Part shown: piece after piece, positions 41,842-50,937 of the stretch
How the letters are laid out: every line of letters begins with the position of its first letter
Position numbering within the stretch: the first letter of the stretch is position 1
Notes under the pieces: generated by a model
Database searches by the model: none
Seen by the model: only the letters and a program-made list of their open reading frames with translations
What the model was told of the DNA's origin: nothing
Source of the DNA: Roseivirga echinicomitans
GTDB lineage: Bacteria > Bacteroidota > Bacteroidia > Cytophagales > Cyclobacteriaceae
Assembly: GCF_001592935.1 (NCBI RefSeq)
Contig: NZ_LRDB01000001.1
Location: 620,001-684,000 of the forward strand
Reading direction: 5' to 3'
Length of the DNA: 64,000 nt
Position numbers and translations under genes: made by a program

Positions 41842-42765
41842 CTAGCTTTTTGTTGATATCACCAAGTATTTAGATACTTGCCAAAACTTTTTAGGGTCGG
41901 TGATCTCTAAGTATTTGATGTTTGCTTCATTTTCATCTTGCACGATTACATAAGAATCGGCAGGGTGTTCAGTAACAAGCTCTACCTTATTTGCTTCGAT
42001 TGGGAGTTTAGAAAACTCACGAATATCAATTTCGATATATTCTTTGCTATCTGCTGATTCATTTAAATCGATGCTTCTACCAATCCAAAGGAAACCTCCT
42101 TCTTTAGAAACTAAACCTCTTTCTTTTAGGTCTTTGAAACTACCCACTGCATAGTGAACAGTGTTCAAATCGTCATTTACAGAAGTCAGTAATTCGATTT
42201 CTTGATCTTTAGTGTTGATCTCTCTTACCTGAGTGGCTGTTATCACTTGAATTGAATCATATCTCCCAGCGATCATATTGATTTGCTCGTCCTTTCTAAG
42301 TACTTCACTTCTCAAATCGGCAATCATCGTGCTTCGTTGTTCCAAATCATCAGTCAACTGATTGATTCTTTTTTGGAAAGCAGTAAGCTTCAGGTCTGTG
42401 TTTCTCAACTTACCTTTTAAGTCATCTATAGTCTGGTTAGACTGTGCAACCAAATTATCGATCAATGCAAGTTCTTTTAGAAGCTTGTCCTTGTTATTGG
42501 CGTTATCACCTGACTGTGCGTTGGCAATAAGGTTTTCTTTTTCCACAATCGTTGCAACCTGATCTTCCACCTGACTAAGCATGTTTAATACTTCATTAAA
42601 GGCGGAGTCTCTTGATGCAATCTCGCTTTGCATTTCCTTAATAGAAACGGTTTGCTCTTCGATTACTTTTTCTTTTTCACCACTACTGCAAGACGCCAGA
42701 CCTACAGTGGCGAACGCTGCTAGCGCCAAAAGCGCTTTGCTTGTTTTTGAATTTTGAATTTTCAT
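41842..42765 (-). CDS. coiled-coil lipoprotein
   Basis: A 307-residue lipoprotein (VGLASCSSG lipobox) with a long coiled coil (about residues 38-205) rich in heptads such as LIANAQSG and DLEQRSTMIADLRSEVLRK, and a small C-terminal beta-rich domain (YVIVQDENEANIKYLEI) ending in YLVISTKS. It probably spans or spaces part of the cell envelope. I do not recognise a named family, although similar lipoproteins are frequent in Cytophagales. Confidence 0.75.
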   Translation of the reverse strand: MKIQNSKTSKALLALAAFATVGLASCSSGEKEKVIEEQTVSIKEMQSEIASRDSAFNEVLNMLSQVEDQVATIVEKENLIANAQSGDNANNKDKLLKELALIDNLVAQSNQTIDDLKGKLRNTDLKLTAFQKRINQLTDDLEQRSTMIADLRSEVLRKDEQINMIAGRYDSIQVITATQVREINTKDQEIELLTSVNDDLNTVHYAVGSFKDLKERGLVSKEGGFLWIGRSIDLNESADSKEYIEIDIREFSKLPIEANKVELVTEHPADSYVIVQDENEANIKYLEITDPKKFWQVSKYLVISTKS

Positions 42766-42888
42766 GGCTACTGATTTATATGTGTTAATACTTATTTTCT
42801 CTTGTGGTTGGTGTTATGCCAAAACAAGACCACAATGAGAATTTCTCGTAAATCACTGTTAATCAGGATAATGAAAAGTAAGCAAACA

Positions 42889-42917
42889 AAAAATGCTCTA
42901 CTTTCGAGAGCATTTTT
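42889..42917 (-). terminator. terminator of the sigma-54 activator gene
   Basis: Perfect stem AAAAATGCTCT (42889-42899) with AGAGCATTTTT (42907-42917), 32 bp after the stop codon at 42950. Confidence 0.85.
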
Positions 42918-42949
42918 GTCAAAATGAATAAAATCTGAAATGTTTTCTG

Positions 42950-44305
42950 TTAGGCCGTCTCCTCAATTTCTTTGAGCATTCGGTAGATGGTAGATTGGCC
43001 GATATCTAATTTCTGGGCAACAAGCTTAATGTCGTTGTCATAGTTCTTTAAATACAACTGAATGATTCGCTGGTTGTATTCTTTTAGGCTCATTTCTTCG
43101 CCAGACATTTCAGCAATCACATCTTTAGTGCCGAAGGTGATATCATCGGGGTGGATTGTTTCTCCTTCAGACATTACCACCGCGAGTTCCACCACAGATT
43201 TCAGCTCTCTAATATTTCCAGGAAAACCGTAACCCAATAGTTTTTTGGCAGCATCGGATGAAAGGACTTTTTTAGGCAACCCATTCTCTTTACAGAATTC
43301 ATCGATAAAGTACTTGGCCAGAACAATGACATCTTTTCCGCGCTCGCGCAAAGGAGGGAGATGGATGGTTAATCCAAAAAGGCGATAATATAAATCTTCT
43401 CTAAAATTGCCAGCTTTAACTTCATCTAGTAAATCGCGATGGGTAGCGGCAACAATTCTGCAGTTGATTTTTACAACGTCTGTTCCCCCAACTCGGATAA
43501 TTTCTTTTTCCTGAAGGGCCCTTAATATTTTGGCCTGAAGGGTTTTGTCCATCTCACCCATTTCATCCAAAAAGAGCGTTCCGCCATTGGCTTGCTCAAA
43601 CTTTCCAATGTGGCGATTGGCCGCACCGGTAAACGCTCCTTTTTCATGACCGAAGAGTTCACTTTCTGCCAATTCCTTTGGAATGGCGCTCATGTTTACG
43701 GCTATAAACGGACTTTCTTTCTTTTCAGAATTATAATGAACTGCCTTTGCCACTAGTTCTTTTCCTGTACCCGTTTCTCCGTTAATGATCACTGAGATAT
43801 TGGTAATGGTGGCTTTCTTAATGAGTCCAAAAACTTTTTTTAGTGGTTCACTTTGTCCTATAATGGAGCTTTGGAAATCATATTTCTTTTCAACTTCCGA
43901 TTGTAAGGTCTCTATTCTTTCTTGCAGAGATGAATGCTCACGAATGTGCTTGATTACATTATGGAGCCTGTCCTTAATGTCTTTGGTTTTGGTAATGTAA
44001 TCGTAAGCGCCACTTTTTAGCAGCTCCACAGCGGTGTCTATTTCGTTTTGTTCGGAAATGACAATGACCTTAATTTCAGGGGCAACTTCCTTTATCTTTT
44101 TCAAAAGCTCCTCGCCATTGGTATCGGGAAGACGATAATCCAATGTAATTACTTGTGGTTTTTCTTTGAGGGCGTCCATCAAGGATTTGCCATCTTCAAA
44201 GGCCACCACACGATAATCGGGGTTTAACTCAAGGGTATAAACGATAAGTTTTCGGTACCATTCATCATCTTCAACTACGAAAATGGTAAAAGAGGTTTTA
44301 TTCAT
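42950..44305 (-). CDS. sigma-54-dependent response regulator (NtrC type)
   Basis: A 451-residue regulator in three parts: receiver (1-125, phospho-acceptor Asp56 in VITLDYRLPD), AAA+ domain (about 145-375) with Walker A GETGTGKE, the sigma-54 contact loop GAFTGA and the arginine finger region, and a Fis-type HTH at the end (VAQKLDIGQSTIYRMLKEI). It activates promoters read by sigma-54 RNA polymerase. No cognate kinase lies beside it. It is followed divergently by a permease gene that could be a target. Confidence 0.92.
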   Translation of the reverse strand: MNKTSFTIFVVEDDEWYRKLIVYTLELNPDYRVVAFEDGKSLMDALKEKPQVITLDYRLPDTNGEELLKKIKEVAPEIKVIVISEQNEIDTAVELLKSGAYDYITKTKDIKDRLHNVIKHIREHSSLQERIETLQSEVEKKYDFQSSIIGQSEPLKKVFGLIKKATITNISVIINGETGTGKELVAKAVHYNSEKKESPFIAVNMSAIPKELAESELFGHEKGAFTGAANRHIGKFEQANGGTLFLDEMGEMDKTLQAKILRALQEKEIIRVGGTDVVKINCRIVAATHRDLLDEVKAGNFREDLYYRLFGLTIHLPPLRERGKDVIVLAKYFIDEFCKENGLPKKVLSSDAAKKLLGYGFPGNIRELKSVVELAVVMSEGETIHPDDITFGTKDVIAEMSGEEMSLKEYNQRIIQLYLKNYDNDIKLVAQKLDIGQSTIYRMLKEIEETA

Positions 44306-44470
44306 GTGACCAATTTACAAAATGAAATTAAGCTTGCGTGTTCAATTTTATTTTTCGCTTAAGAGATACTTTTTAAACTCAGAAAAGCTATCGGTTGTTT
44401 GTTCTCTATTCTTTTGAGTTGTATGGTCTCATCCTAAATAAGTAAACATCATTTAACATCCAAAATGAAG

Positions 44471-44505
44471 CATAAAAAAACCCGAGGTTAACTACTCCTC
44501 GGGTT
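44471..44505 (-). terminator. terminator of a possible short minus-strand transcript
   Basis: AACCCGAGG (44479-44487) with CCTCGGGTT (44497-44505), followed on the minus strand by a 7-base T-tract. No annotated minus-strand gene lies upstream except the short frame at 44541-44591. Confidence 0.75.
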
Positions 44506-44540
44506 ACTAAACAAATAAACTACTAACTTAATGAAGATGA

Positions 44541-44591
44541 TCACACGTTTGTGATCGAATTCTTTGAAACCTGAGGGTTACTACGTCTCAT
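44541..44591 (-). CDS. possible 16-residue peptide gene or leader
   Basis: A 17-codon frame (MRRSNPQVSKNSITNV and stop) on the minus strand, ending 36 bp before a strong terminator. Its end overlaps a small palindrome GATCACA-CGTT-TGTGATC (44539-44556). Upstream, GATCTTTG near 44605-44612 on the minus strand resembles the -7 promoter element TAnnTTTG. Together these make a compact transcription unit of ~140 nt, either a short peptide gene or a small RNA. It does not lead into ntrC, since the terminator is between. Confidence 0.4.
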   Translation of the reverse strand: MRRSNPQVSKNSITNV

Positions 44592-44987
44592 TGATTTCTA
44601 ATACAAAGATCGTTTTTTTAAGAGAAAGGTTGTGTTTCTTAAATTAATTTAACGTTAATTAACTGGTTGGTTCATGTCCTATTTGAGAGGTACTATACTA
44701 CTTTGAACCAATTCGATCCCGTGTTATTGTGTTTATTGGCTTAAATCGGTGTTTTAATCTTTTCACTCTGCTAGAGTTTCCTTTTCCAATACCAGAAAAG
44801 CTCATCACAAGTTTTCTCAAAATGTGTTAATTTGTTCGCTTGTCTGAATTACAAGTGCATTTCGGGGCGACCCTATTGACAGATCTTTAGGGTTGACATA
44901 AAGGGGCGGTAATAAGAAAATGATCCCAATCGCTTTTTAACTTAGCTTTTAGTTGTAGATTTATTCAACAGGTCAAAACAACAAACA
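44592..44987. other. 396-bp intergenic region
   Basis: It holds the start of the possible short minus-strand unit and the promoter region of the following permease gene. I looked for a sigma-54 box (GG-N10-GC) upstream of the permease and did not find a good one. No other feature seen. Confidence 0.45.
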
Positions 44988-47387
44988 ATGAACGTTATCA
45001 ATTTAAAATTCACACTCCGCTTTTTGTGGAGAAATAAGTTCTTTACGCTTCTAAATCTTCTTGGACTCACACTTGGTATTACAGCCTCCATCTGGCTGAT
45101 GCTTTATTTAAAGAATGAGTTGTCTTATGATCAATACCACGAAAATGCAGACAGGGTTTATCGCTTTAGCCACCTTATAAAGGCGCCTGGGGTTGAATTC
45201 AATACTGCCTTTTCTGCCAACGAGTTATCTCCAATGTTGGCAGAAGAGTTTCCAGAAATTGAGACTTATGCTAGGTTTAGCCCTGCAAATACAAGGGAGA
45301 TTACTTTCCAAAATGAAACCTTTAGAGAGCGGGATATTTTCTATACAGATCCCGATGCAACAAAAATATTCACTTTAGATTTTGAAGAAGGAAATGTTAA
45401 ATCTGCCCTAGCGGAGCCCCTTTCTGTTATTATTTCGAAAGATATTAGCCAGAGACTTTTTGGTAATGGTTCAGCAATAAATAAAATTATAGAAATTGAT
45501 GGAAGGAATGTCAAAGTCACGGGTGTATTCAAGAATCAACCTGAAAACACACACTTTAAATTCCAAGTGCTGATATCTGGAGTAGCACAAAGGGAGTTTG
45601 CTTTTCAAGATGGAGTATTTAATTCTGAGGCACTATGGAACCCTGACTGCGCCAACTATATTTTGATGAAGCCTGGTTTTGACAAGGCTAAGTTTCTTGA
45701 AAAATTTAAAGCGTTTAATGAAAAATACTACATGCCTTTCGGCAGAGTTGTTAGTGGAGAGCACTTTTTACGCATTCAAAAATTGGCAGACATCCATTAT
45801 GATACGGTTAAAATTGAAGATGATTTTCCAAAAGGAAATTCAAATAACCTAGTCGTTTTTACCATCATTGGGTTGTCTATTCTTTTTTTGGCTTGCATCA
45901 ACTATATCAATTTATCAACGGCCCGTGCTGGACTTCGTGCTAGAGAAATTGGGATTAGAAAAGTGTTGGGCTCGGATTCACTAAGTCTTAAAATGGCGCT
46001 GCTTTTTGAGTCTGTTGTTCAGGTTTCTGTGGCCCTAATCTTAAGTATAATTACGGCTTGGTTGCTTATTGAGTATTCGGGTTTTCAAGCATTGCTGGGC
46101 GTTAGCTTTTCCTTCAACTTATTTGCTCAGCCAGATCTGATAGGTTTAATTCTCTTACTAGTAATCTGCACTGGTTTGATTTCAGGGCTGTACCCAGCGC
46201 TGTATTTGGCCAAAATAAAACCTGTGAAAGCCCTAAAAGGCAATTGGGTTGCAAGCAGAAGTGGCAACTGGGTTAGAAGGGGTTTAGTGCTTTTCCAGTT
46301 TGTAATTTCAATTGGCGTTCTCACGGGTACTTTGCTGATGAAAGACCAACTAAACTTCTTACAGAATAAAGAGCTGGGATATGATAAGGACCAAATTCTA
46401 GTCATCAACAGCCAGGATAGTTTAGCGCAGACCAAGTTTAAGGTTTTGAAGGAAGTGTTTGAGCAGAACCCACAAATAGAAGCAGTAAGTTCTTCCAATT
46501 TTTTACCGGGCACCAATGTCGGTCAAACTGTTTTCATGGTAGAAAAAGATGGAGAAATGCAACAACAGGAATTTAAAACACTGCAAGGCGATGCGAACTA
46601 TCTGGAGACTTTTGGAATGACCTTGAAGGAAGGTAGATTTTACCGAGGAGACGAGACTAGGGGCAATGCGTATTTTGTGGTGAATGAAACAGCGGCAAGA
46701 ATGCTTGGCTGGGAGAGCGCAATTGATAAAAGGATGGGCTTCTTTCATCAAGAAGAGTTTGGGAGAGTAATTGGAGTGGTAAATGATTTCAATTTTTTCT
46801 CCCTGCATAACCCTATTGAACCTTTGGTAATTGTGTTTAATAATCAACCAGGTAGCCGCCTAATCGTAAGGTTTAGACAAGGCAATGAAGAGAAATTAAT
46901 AGCGGGGATAAAAAGTATTTGGGAGGAAACCATCCCAAATTATCCGCTCGATTACTCTTTCTTGAACCAAAGTTTACGAGACCAATATGAAGCGGACAAA
47001 AATCAAAACACTTTGATTACTTCAATGTCAATTCTCTGCATTTTTGTTTCTTTAATAGGGCTCTCAGGGCTGTCTGCTTTTAATGTGAGTCAACGCAGAA
47101 AAGAGATTGGGATTAGGAAAGTGCTTGGCGCCATGACGCGCCAAATTATACACATCATTTTCTCTGATACACTCAAAATTATTGTGTTGGCAGGTGTAAT
47201 TTCTGCACCTATTTCATTTTGGGTCATCAGTAAGTGGGCAGAAAACTTTGCTTATCAAGCTCCTGTAAGTTTCTTTTCCATGGTGATTTCTGTGGTCGTA
47301 GCGATTCTCTTGACTTTGAGCATTGTCAGTATTATTGTATGGTTTACCTCTCGAAAAAATCCAACAGAAACCCTGAGGTATGAATGA
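44988..47387 (+). CDS. FtsX/MacB-type ABC transporter permease
   Basis: A 799-residue permease with the same architecture as the protein at 32442: first helix after MNVINLKFTLRFLWRNKFF, periplasmic domain, helix group with STARAGLRAREIGIRKVLGS, a second periplasmic domain, and final helices after NVSQRRKEIGIRKVLGA. No ATPase partner is adjacent. The neighbouring sigma-54 regulator is divergent at 680 bp. Confidence 0.87.
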   Translation: MNVINLKFTLRFLWRNKFFTLLNLLGLTLGITASIWLMLYLKNELSYDQYHENADRVYRFSHLIKAPGVEFNTAFSANELSPMLAEEFPEIETYARFSPANTREITFQNETFRERDIFYTDPDATKIFTLDFEEGNVKSALAEPLSVIISKDISQRLFGNGSAINKIIEIDGRNVKVTGVFKNQPENTHFKFQVLISGVAQREFAFQDGVFNSEALWNPDCANYILMKPGFDKAKFLEKFKAFNEKYYMPFGRVVSGEHFLRIQKLADIHYDTVKIEDDFPKGNSNNLVVFTIIGLSILFLACINYINLSTARAGLRAREIGIRKVLGSDSLSLKMALLFESVVQVSVALILSIITAWLLIEYSGFQALLGVSFSFNLFAQPDLIGLILLLVICTGLISGLYPALYLAKIKPVKALKGNWVASRSGNWVRRGLVLFQFVISIGVLTGTLLMKDQLNFLQNKELGYDKDQILVINSQDSLAQTKFKVLKEVFEQNPQIEAVSSSNFLPGTNVGQTVFMVEKDGEMQQQEFKTLQGDANYLETFGMTLKEGRFYRGDETRGNAYFVVNETAARMLGWESAIDKRMGFFHQEEFGRVIGVVNDFNFFSLHNPIEPLVIVFNNQPGSRLIVRFRQGNEEKLIAGIKSIWEETIPNYPLDYSFLNQSLRDQYEADKNQNTLITSMSILCIFVSLIGLSGLSAFNVSQRRKEIGIRKVLGAMTRQIIHIIFSDTLKIIVLAGVISAPISFWVISKWAENFAYQAPVSFFSMVISVVVAILLTLSIVSIIVWFTSRKNPTETLRYE

Positions 47388-47389
47388 GG

Positions 47390-49267
47390 CTAAGCGTATG
47401 TTTTCAAGTCATTTAAAGCGAAGGCCATTCCAGTATTGAACTCATGAATTAGAGATTTGGTGCTGTCTTCTATTTGACTAGCTATCATTAATTCATGGAT
47501 TTCTTTTCTGCTCTGACTCAAAAAAGGGATGCCCAAGTAGTCAACACTTGGACGAATTTTGTGTAGTACTTTTCTGACTTCGACCCAGTCTGATTGAGCG
47601 ACTTTCTCATTGAAGGCATTCATTTCTAAAGGAAGATTCAGAAGAACAACTTCAATCATATCTTTCAGAAAGCTTTGGTCTCCCTGAACTGTGCGTTCTA
47701 GCACGCTCAGGTCAATTTTAAATTTACTCTTTAAAGACAAAACTTGAATGATGTTTTGTTCAAGAAACGTGAGGTCAACGGGTTTTTGCAATAGCCGCCA
47801 GTTGCTCAGCATTTCTAGAGGGCTGGGTTCTTCAAACTGGCTTCCACTTACAAAGATGAAAGGCACAAAATCATTTACACTCCTTATTTGATGAATCACC
47901 TGAATTCCACTTATGCCTTTAAATTGAATATCAGAAATAACAATGTCGAAATCGTTATTTGTTAAATTTTCAATCAGCCCTTCGCCCGAAGATACCACAG
48001 TGAGTTCTGCTTTTCTAGACTCTAAAAAAGCAGCAATTACAGCTTGGCTTACAGGGTCGTCTTCCCCAAAAAGAATTTTAAAACCAGAAAGTGATGCACT
48101 AGACCTTGGCTTTTCATTCGTTTTCTCCTCCGTTTTGCCTTGATCAAAAGCGAGATCGAAGCTCATGGTTGTGCCCTTCTGTGGTTGGCTAGTTATTTGT
48201 AGTTTTCCACCAAAAGCCTCAATAAGTTTTATTGCAATACTTAAGCCCAGCCCTGTTCCACCAAAAATTCGATTAGTGCTTTGGTCGGCTTGAGAGTAGG
48301 GCTCTAATACAGAGTTAATCTGTTCTTGGGTCATGCCAATGCCCGTATCGGTTAATTGAAAATGTATTTTTAATTGATTGTTTTCGAGCCCTATTGGCTT
48401 TACTGCTAATGCTACGCTGCCGTTTGAGGTAAACTTTAGGCTATTTCCTATTAGGTTATACAATACTTGACTCAAGCGTGTAAGATCACTTTTGAGCATG
48501 ATCGTTTCTTTGGAAATGTCAAGTTTTATTTGGGTGTTTTTCCTTTCGGCTTCAAACTCAAAACCAGCAATAATATTTGAAATGCATTCTGTTAGATTGA
48601 AATCTATATTCTCAAAACGCAGTTTACCTGCTTCAATTTTAGAGATGTCGAGAATGTCGTTGATGATGGAATTGAGGTGATCGGAAGTGGACTTCAGAGA
48701 AGGTAGGTAGTTATCCAGCTTGGAGTTGTCTGACTGAATTAAGCTAACCAAGCCAGAAATGCTATTCAGTGGAGTTCTTACCTCATGACTTACATTTGCA
48801 AAAAACTGATTTTTGAAATTTTGTATTCTCTTTAGTTCTTCGTTTTGAAAACCAAGAAGTTGATTCTCCATTTCCGATACTTTATTTTGAAGTAAAGCTA
48901 TTTCCTCATTGATGGCGCTATTATTTCGGCTTTGTTGATTTAATAGAATTCTTTGGTAGTCACTTGTTTTGTCAAGAATCACGAGTTGGGTTTGTCCGTT
49001 TTCCAACTTATCGAAGGTAAGGCTAAAGAGTCCTTGGCGTTGCTCTTCCCACTCTACTTCTGGAAATGCATGGCGCTCGCCAGTAGCCATAGTTTCGAAT
49101 ACTTCTTGTAGACTTTGAATGAAAATGAACTGATCAAAAATTGACCTGTTTTTGTCAGTTTTTAGCAGAGTATCACAGCTTTCAAATATTTTTCCAGCTT
49201 CATCAAAAATGGCTACCTGAATTTTTGAGGCGATCTGCTGAAGTTTAATTTGGTCGAGCTTATCCAT
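47390..49267 (-). CDS. soluble hybrid histidine kinase with receiver and Hpt domains
   Basis: A 625-residue protein without membrane helices: PAS-like region (1-105), coiled coil (115-155), HisKA with His161 (FFANVSHEVRTPL), ATPase domain (about 265-378, with GGTGLGLSI), receiver with Asp446 (DIVISDIQF) and a C-terminal Hpt domain with His569 (VLHKIRPSVDYLG). It therefore holds a whole His-Asp-His relay but no output domain. It is the last gene of a tight five-gene operon with a small GTPase directly before it (no gap), which suggests that GTPase state and phosphorelay are linked. Confidence 0.9.
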   Translation of the reverse strand: MDKLDQIKLQQIASKIQVAIFDEAGKIFESCDTLLKTDKNRSIFDQFIFIQSLQEVFETMATGERHAFPEVEWEEQRQGLFSLTFDKLENGQTQLVILDKTSDYQRILLNQQSRNNSAINEEIALLQNKVSEMENQLLGFQNEELKRIQNFKNQFFANVSHEVRTPLNSISGLVSLIQSDNSKLDNYLPSLKSTSDHLNSIINDILDISKIEAGKLRFENIDFNLTECISNIIAGFEFEAERKNTQIKLDISKETIMLKSDLTRLSQVLYNLIGNSLKFTSNGSVALAVKPIGLENNQLKIHFQLTDTGIGMTQEQINSVLEPYSQADQSTNRIFGGTGLGLSIAIKLIEAFGGKLQITSQPQKGTTMSFDLAFDQGKTEEKTNEKPRSSASLSGFKILFGEDDPVSQAVIAAFLESRKAELTVVSSGEGLIENLTNNDFDIVISDIQFKGISGIQVIHQIRSVNDFVPFIFVSGSQFEEPSPLEMLSNWRLLQKPVDLTFLEQNIIQVLSLKSKFKIDLSVLERTVQGDQSFLKDMIEVVLLNLPLEMNAFNEKVAQSDWVEVRKVLHKIRPSVDYLGIPFLSQSRKEIHELMIASQIEDSTKSLIHEFNTGMAFALNDLKTYA

Positions 49268-49744
49268 TTATAGCATGGCTTTAGAGAGGTCAATAAAGGC
49301 ATCTTCTACATACTCTCCCGTTTTAGCACTTGTGGTTTTAAAGGGGAAGTCGATGGTTTCAGTGATAGAGCTGAGCTCTTCTTCTGAAAGTAAGTCCTTT
49401 TTATTTCCTAAAACTTGAATGGGTGCGTTGGGCAGTAGCGTTTTCAGGTATTCTACTTGACCAGAGAGGTTTTCGTAGGTTGAAGGGCGTGTGAGGTCAA
49501 ATACATAAATGATTCCGTGTGAGCCCAATTTATAGCTTTTTGAAACGCTATTTTGTTCTGTTTCACCTGCGATATCCCAAATGAGTAATGTCATTTGATG
49601 CCCATCGAATTCAACTACTTTCTTATCGATTTTTACCCCAATGGTAGTAAGATATTTCTCTGAGAATTTGCTGTAGACGAACTGTTGGACAAGGGAGGTT
49701 TTTCCTACTCCAAAGTGCCCAACAAGGATTACTTTCTTATTCAT
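49268..49744 (-). CDS. Rab/Ras-like small GTPase
   Basis: A 158-residue small GTPase, start chosen at 49744 (MNKKVILVG), which overlaps the end of the preceding gene by 8 bp. All G boxes are visible: P-loop GHFGVGKTS, switch I with TTIGV, WDIAGETEQ (the Gln-containing G3 region), GNKKD (G4) and TSAKTG (G5). It is closer to the Rab/Roc-type bacterial GTPases than to MglA. It probably cycles between GTP and GDP under control of the protein encoded just upstream. Confidence 0.9.
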   Translation of the reverse strand: MNKKVILVGHFGVGKTSLVQQFVYSKFSEKYLTTIGVKIDKKVVEFDGHQMTLLIWDIAGETEQNSVSKSYKLGSHGIIYVFDLTRPSTYENLSGQVEYLKTLLPNAPIQVLGNKKDLLSEEELSSITETIDFPFKTTSAKTGEYVEDAFIDLSKAML

Positions 49745-50573
49745 GCTTGTCAAAGTTATCAAAGTATTCCTCTAATCCAGAGGTAATGCTCTCCTGCTTC
49801 ACTTCGTCATCTCCGTCTTTTGCCTTTTTAAGCACTTTTTCGGCAAAGTCTAACAGGGTGTCGTCTAGCTTGTCTCGGAAAGCCATACTCATTCCTCCTG
49901 AAGTAACTACGGCTATAAAAAATGACTTGAAGTTTTTGATCACTATTTTATAATTGTCGTAGTCAATGCTGTCTAACTCTTGAGTTTCTCCTTTAAAGGC
50001 ATCTTCTACAAAAGTCTTAATGGCCGTAAGCATAGCGGCAATCATGTCTTGGTCCACCGAATGGTTTTTAGAGAAGCTTCCTAGGAGCATTCCCGATTGT
50101 TTTTCGACAATAAAGATCTCTTCGATTTTTGGTTCAATGAGTTTAGAAATGATTAGATCTTTTTGTGGGGTGCCTGTAAACCAAGCTTTGATTCGCATTT
50201 TCCATGCTTCCCAAGAAAAAGCTAGTTTCATTTGCTCATCTACTTTTTCGGAGAGCTTTTCTATTTCACTAGTAATGTACTTTTTGATCATTCGACCTAA
50301 AATAGGGTAGAGGGCTTCTACCACTTCATCTTGTGACTCGCTGATTTGTTTACGGATAGACTCAGTAATTTGAGGACCAAATAATTCTGGAAATTTAGCT
50401 CTCAGGTCTTCGCGCTCATTGTCCAGAATAGGCTGTATTTTTTCTTGCAGTCTATTTCTAGAATTCAACTGATCATCGAGGTCATTTAGCTTTTGGGCAA
50501 ACTCTTCCCTTTCCTCCCAGTCTTTCTCCAGGAGGATTTCTCTAAGTTTATCAAAAGCCAAGCCTTTGCTCAT
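49737..50573 (-). CDS. putative GTPase-partner protein with coiled coil and longin/roadblock-like region
   Basis: A 278-residue protein. The first ~110 residues are charged and helical (coiled coil, NDEREDLRAKFPELF region), the middle has amphipathic helices, and residues ~150-235 read IEEIFIVEKQSGMLLGSFS, then DMIAAMLTAIKTFVEDAF and FIAVVTSG. This strand-strand-helix-strand pattern is typical of roadblock/longin-fold regulators such as MglB, which act as GTPase-activating or scaffolding partners. The match is by pattern only. Translational coupling with the GTPase gene supports a shared function. Confidence 0.55.
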   Translation of the reverse strand: MSKGLAFDKLREILLEKDWEEREEFAQKLNDLDDQLNSRNRLQEKIQPILDNEREDLRAKFPELFGPQITESIRKQISESQDEVVEALYPILGRMIKKYITSEIEKLSEKVDEQMKLAFSWEAWKMRIKAWFTGTPQKDLIISKLIEPKIEEIFIVEKQSGMLLGSFSKNHSVDQDMIAAMLTAIKTFVEDAFKGETQELDSIDYDNYKIVIKNFKSFFIAVVTSGGMSMAFRDKLDDTLLDFAEKVLKKAKDGDDEVKQESITSGLEEYFDNFDKHE

Positions 50574-50583
50574 GAATGCTTAC

Positions 50584-50934
50584 TTATTCAGCGATTTGTT
50601 TACCCATTTCTTGAAGCAGGGCTCCGAGTAGTTTTCTGTTAACCTTTTTGTTATCGAGGTCAGTAACAGCTTCATCCATATCTGATCTAAGTTGGGTCAC
50701 CTTCTTATTCATGTCGGTTCTTAACTCGTTGATGATGTTGTTGAGCTGATCGCGTGTGTCGTTAAGTTCACTCTCTATTTCATTTCGGGTTCGCTTGATC
50801 AACGTCTTCATTTCGTTGAATTCTGCATCGTACTGCTGCATGCTTTCACCAAAAATCAACTGTTTTACTGCATCAATTTTTGGGTCGCCTGAAGAAATGG
50901 ATTGTTTCTTCTCTTCTTCTTTTTCCTTAGCCAT
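50584..50934 (-). CDS. small coiled-coil protein
   Basis: A 116-residue hydrophilic protein. Residues ~35-100 are a continuous heptad-rich coiled coil (EMKTLIKRTRNEIESELND and on). No signal peptide or membrane helix. It lies 3 bp after the upstream gene and 10 bp before the next, so it is part of the GTPase/kinase operon and may dimerise with the similarly coiled N-terminus of its neighbour. Confidence 0.7.
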   Translation of the reverse strand: MAKEKEEEKKQSISSGDPKIDAVKQLIFGESMQQYDAEFNEMKTLIKRTRNEIESELNDTRDQLNNIINELRTDMNKKVTQLRSDMDEAVTDLDNKKVNRKLLGALLQEMGKQIAE

Positions 50935-50937
50935 GAT

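Noticed and set aside
49268-49744. MglA gliding-motility GTPase
   Set aside because: The G boxes and overall pattern fit a Rab/Roc-like small GTPase better, and no clear MglB is adjacent; the partner protein is longer and only roadblock-like in part.
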